Source: CAZXYS01 sp964645005
GTDB taxonomy: Bacteria > Bacteroidota > Ignavibacteria > Kapaibacteriales > UBA2268
NCBI GenBank assembly: GCA_964645005.1
Contig: CAZXYS010000020.1
Coordinates: 9,562-73,561, forward strand
Direction: 5' to 3'
DNA length: 64,000 nucleotides
Position 1 is the first letter of the stretch; every line of letters begins with the position of its first letter. The notes beneath the pieces are model-generated. The model was not told where the DNA came from, ran no database searches, and saw nothing but the letters and a program-made list of their open reading frames with translations. A program made the translations under genes and the position numbers. Positions 61,376 to 64,000 of this stretch are shown here, one piece after another.

Positions 61376-63607
61376 ATGCCAGAAAAAGATACTCAGGAAA
61401 TATCGGAACTGCAGTTTATTAAAGGTGTAGGTCCTAACCGCGCTAAAGCCTTCGCTAAAGAAGGGCTTACCACGCCGCGGGATCTTCTGTTCTACTTTCC
61501 GTTTTCGTATATCGACAGGAATACGGTGTCCTCATTGAAAACGCTGCCGGTGAAGATCAGGAACCAGGAAATGTTTACAGAAAAATCGCGGATTTCCGAT
61601 ATTACGCTAAGGAATGAGGTGACGGTAATCGGGACGGTCAGCGCTGCCGCAGAAAAACAGATCGGCAGAAGACGAAAGCTGTTTAAAGTTGAACTGCGCG
61701 ACGGCAGCGGCGGTTTCGCGAATTTGAATTTTTGGAATGCAATAGAATTTTTTAAAAGGATGTATCGTGAAGGGCAGACGCTCGTGGTCAGCGGGAAGCC
61801 GGAACAGGACAAGTACGGTTTTATTAATTTTACGCACCCGGAAATTGAGATCATTGACCCGGAAGATGAGAAGCTGTACCGCGAAGGCGTTATCCTGCCC
61901 AAATACCGCACTACCGAGGCTATGAAAAAGGTCGGTCTGAATATGCGGCGGATGCGGCAGATCATGGCTGCTATACTCGACCACGAGATCAATAATCTGG
62001 AAGAAGTTTTCCCCGATTTCCTGCTTAAAAAATATAAGCTGCCGGAGATAAGGGATACGGTCAGGAATATTCATTTCCCCGAGTCGCCGCAATTGTTGGA
62101 CAGGGCGAAAAAGCGTGTGAAGTTTGAAGAGATCCTGTTTTTCGAGATATTTTTAGCTCTGCGTCAGCGCGGCATAAAAATAATCGAAAAAGGGCTGAAG
62201 GTCGATCCCAAGAGCCAGACTGCACGGAAGTTGTTCGACTCGCTGCCGTTCGAGTTGACGAGTGACCAGAAGAAAGTTATTCGCGAGATTGCTGCAGATT
62301 TTGAGAGCGGCAGCCCGATGAACAGGTTGCTGCAGGGAGACGTTGGTTCGGGTAAGACGATAGTGGCGGTGCTGGCGATGCTGATGGCGATTGATGACGG
62401 CTACCAGGTTGCGTTCATGGCGCCGACGGAAATTCTCGCCGAGCAGCATTTCAACACGCTGAATAATTTTCTGAAGGATATGGATGTACAGGTGGCACAG
62501 CTTCTGGGCGGTCAAAAAGCGAGGGCACGCCGGGAGGTAATCGAAGAGATAGAGACAGGCAGGGCGAATGTGATCGTCGGGACGCATGCGATGTTCAAGA
62601 GCGATGTGCCGTACCGGAATCTGGGGATGATAGTGATTGACGAGCAGCACCGGTTCGGGGTCGGGCAGCGCTCGGAGCTGAAGCGGCTGGGGAAAGCCTC
62701 GCTGGAAGAGGATGACGCCGTGCCGCATATACTGGTTATGTCGGCGACGCCTATCCCGCGGACGCTGTCGATGACGCTGTACGGCGATCTGGATGTGTCA
62801 GTGATACGCGAGATGCCGAAGAACCGGAAGCCTGTGAAAACGCGGGTGTCGTTCGAGAGCAAGCTGCCGCAGATACATGATTTTATCCGCGATGAGGTGA
62901 AGAAGGGCAGGCAGGCATACATTGTCTATCCGCTGGTGGAGAAGTCCGAAAAGCTGGAGCTTAAGGCGGCGACGGATCACTATGAATATCTTAAGGAGAA
63001 AATTTTCCCCGAGTTTAGCTGCGGGCTGCTGCACGGGCAGATGTTCTGGTACGAGAAGGACGATTCGATGCGTGACTTTTTGGCGAAGAAATTCCAAATT
63101 CTTGTAGCTACGACGGTTATCGAGGTGGGGATAGATATTCCTAACGCGGCGATAATGCTTATAGAGAATGCTGAACGATTTGGTCTGTCGCAGCTGCACC
63201 AGCTTCGGGGACGTGTAGGGCGCGGGGCGGAGCAGTCGTACTGCATTCTCGTGACTAAGGATAATTTTCAGTATCAGATGAAGAAGAATCTTGATATTGA
63301 AAAGGAAAGGAAGGCAGCAGTGATCCGCCTGAAAACGATGGAGAAAACTACGGATGGGTTCGAGATTTCAGAGGTGGACATGCGGCTGCGCGGACCGGGC
63401 GATATGCTGGGGAAACGGCAGTCGGGGCTGCCGGAGTTCAAGTTCGTTGATCTGGCGGCGGATACGGAGATTATCGAGGCGGCGCGAAAGGAGGCGTTTT
63501 CGATAATTGAGAAGGATGCGAAGCTGCAGGCGAAGGGATTTGAGGAGTTTCGCAAAGAATATATGCGGAGATTTGGCGGCGAGAAGAATTATTTTGATGT
63601 GGCGTGA
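61376..63607 (+). CDS. recG: ATP-dependent DNA helicase RecG
   Basis: 743 residues. N-terminal wedge/OB domain (FIKGVGPNRAKAFAKEGL at 13-30; LRDGSGGFANLNFWNA), helicase motor with Walker A LLQGDVGSGKTIVAVLAM, DEQHRFGVGQRS, MSATPIPRTLSMTLYGDLDV and C-terminal LRGRVGRGAEQSYCILV. It reverses stalled replication forks and processes Holliday junctions. Slightly longer than the ~690-residue E. coli protein. No clear ribosome site; the ATG is the first in frame. Confidence 0.97.
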   Translation: MPEKDTQEISELQFIKGVGPNRAKAFAKEGLTTPRDLLFYFPFSYIDRNTVSSLKTLPVKIRNQEMFTEKSRISDITLRNEVTVIGTVSAAAEKQIGRRRKLFKVELRDGSGGFANLNFWNAIEFFKRMYREGQTLVVSGKPEQDKYGFINFTHPEIEIIDPEDEKLYREGVILPKYRTTEAMKKVGLNMRRMRQIMAAILDHEINNLEEVFPDFLLKKYKLPEIRDTVRNIHFPESPQLLDRAKKRVKFEEILFFEIFLALRQRGIKIIEKGLKVDPKSQTARKLFDSLPFELTSDQKKVIREIAADFESGSPMNRLLQGDVGSGKTIVAVLAMLMAIDDGYQVAFMAPTEILAEQHFNTLNNFLKDMDVQVAQLLGGQKARARREVIEEIETGRANVIVGTHAMFKSDVPYRNLGMIVIDEQHRFGVGQRSELKRLGKASLEEDDAVPHILVMSATPIPRTLSMTLYGDLDVSVIREMPKNRKPVKTRVSFESKLPQIHDFIRDEVKKGRQAYIVYPLVEKSEKLELKAATDHYEYLKEKIFPEFSCGLLHGQMFWYEKDDSMRDFLAKKFQILVATTVIEVGIDIPNAAIMLIENAERFGLSQLHQLRGRVGRGAEQSYCILVTKDNFQYQMKKNLDIEKERKAAVIRLKTMEKTTDGFEISEVDMRLRGPGDMLGKRQSGLPEFKFVDLAADTEIIEAARKEAFSIIEKDAKLQAKGFEEFRKEYMRRFGGEKNYFDVA

Positions 63608-64000
63608 ACAGGTATGATTGCATTAAGAGAACTAATTCAATTATCTAATGAAAGTTTTTTGGAGAGAGTTTAAAGGCTAATGGTTAAAGTTTTTAAGGAA
63701 TTATTGATTGTTAACGTGCAGTCTAATAAGTCATTTTTGCTATGCTTTGCCCATCCTCATCTTAAAAAAATGATAGTTTATGGAATATCTTGGTCAGTGA
63801 AGTCTAAGTGAGACTATTTTTCTTTCTTAAGTGAATCCTCCAATATAATACACTCCAGTGTCATTAACTGCCCGGTCAAATAAATTGTAACAAATGACTG
63901 AGATGGGTAATAAGACTAATGTTGTTTCCATAAATACAAATAAGATTCGGATATAACTATTAATAAAATTGACAAATTTGTAAATTTCCGGAAGAATTAT
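63608..64000. other. 393-base gene-free end of window
   Basis: A/T-rich DNA after recG with several stops in all frames. No repeat family, RNA gene or terminator with a convincing stem was seen. Confidence 0.5.

Overview
The window looks like one scaffold of a draft or metagenome-assembled genome (a run of exactly 100 N lies at 49410-49509) from a bacterium of the Bacteroidota/Ignavibacteria/Kapabacteria side of the FCB superphylum. Sequence evidence: four large secreted proteins end in type IX secretion (T9SS type A) sorting domains, there are a TonB-dependent receptor, an OMPP1/FadL porin and OmpA-type proteins, and at least two promoters match the Bacteroidetes pattern TTTG-N19/20-TAnnTTTG. 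Unlike typical Bacteroidetes, many metabolic genes carry clear Shine-Dalgarno sequences. The genus-level placement is inference.

The core (12.5-39.6 kb) is a dissimilatory sulfate reduction island: qmoA-qmoB, a 780-residue 34-residue-repeat solenoid protein, then (after a minus-strand interruption of a broken TlpA-like gene, marR and yceI) sat-aprB-aprA, a NYN-domain gene, a zinc-ribbon gene, a YkgJ-type cysteine-cluster gene, qmoC, dsrA-dsrB-dsrD, dsrN, a ferritin-like gene, a dsrL-type flavoprotein, dsrC and a PAS-domain sensor. Together these encode sulfate activation (Sat), APS reduction (AprBA fed by QmoABC from the quinol pool), sulfite reduction (DsrAB with DsrC as sulfur carrier, DsrD and DsrN as reductive-type accessory proteins) and an NAD(P)H-linked electron donor (DsrL). 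The siroheme/FeS cysteines of DsrAB and both C-terminal cysteines of DsrC are intact, so the pathway looks functional. DsrMKJOP, sulfate permeases and pyrophosphatase are not in the window.

Left flank (1-12.5 kb): a large T9SS surface protein (5' end outside the window), a Fur/PerR-like regulator with katA catalase, a TauE-type permease, two toxin-antitoxin pairs, and two secreted T9SS-type genes lying between two exact 143-bp direct repeats. Right flank (39.6-64 kb): lipoproteins, a TonB receptor, OmpA-like and beta-barrel proteins, a PH-domain membrane protein, tRNA-Leu(UAA), a Ser/Arg/Gly-repeat lipoprotein (containing the assembly gap), FadL-like porin, nitroreductase, TreZ trehalohydrolase, a 23-residue-repeat protein, a T9SS BNR-repeat protein and recG.

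The gene-poor stretches are dense in dispersed palindromic repeats of several families (two-hairpin 121-bp element in three copies; hairpins with a conserved AAATCGGAATTT core and covarying arms; MITE-like elements with terminal inverted repeats). No transposase, integrase, CRISPR array or rRNA was seen. Three genes are interrupted: a secreted protein by TAG, a TlpA-like protein by TAA in its signal peptide, and a nucleotidyltransferase by a frameshift.
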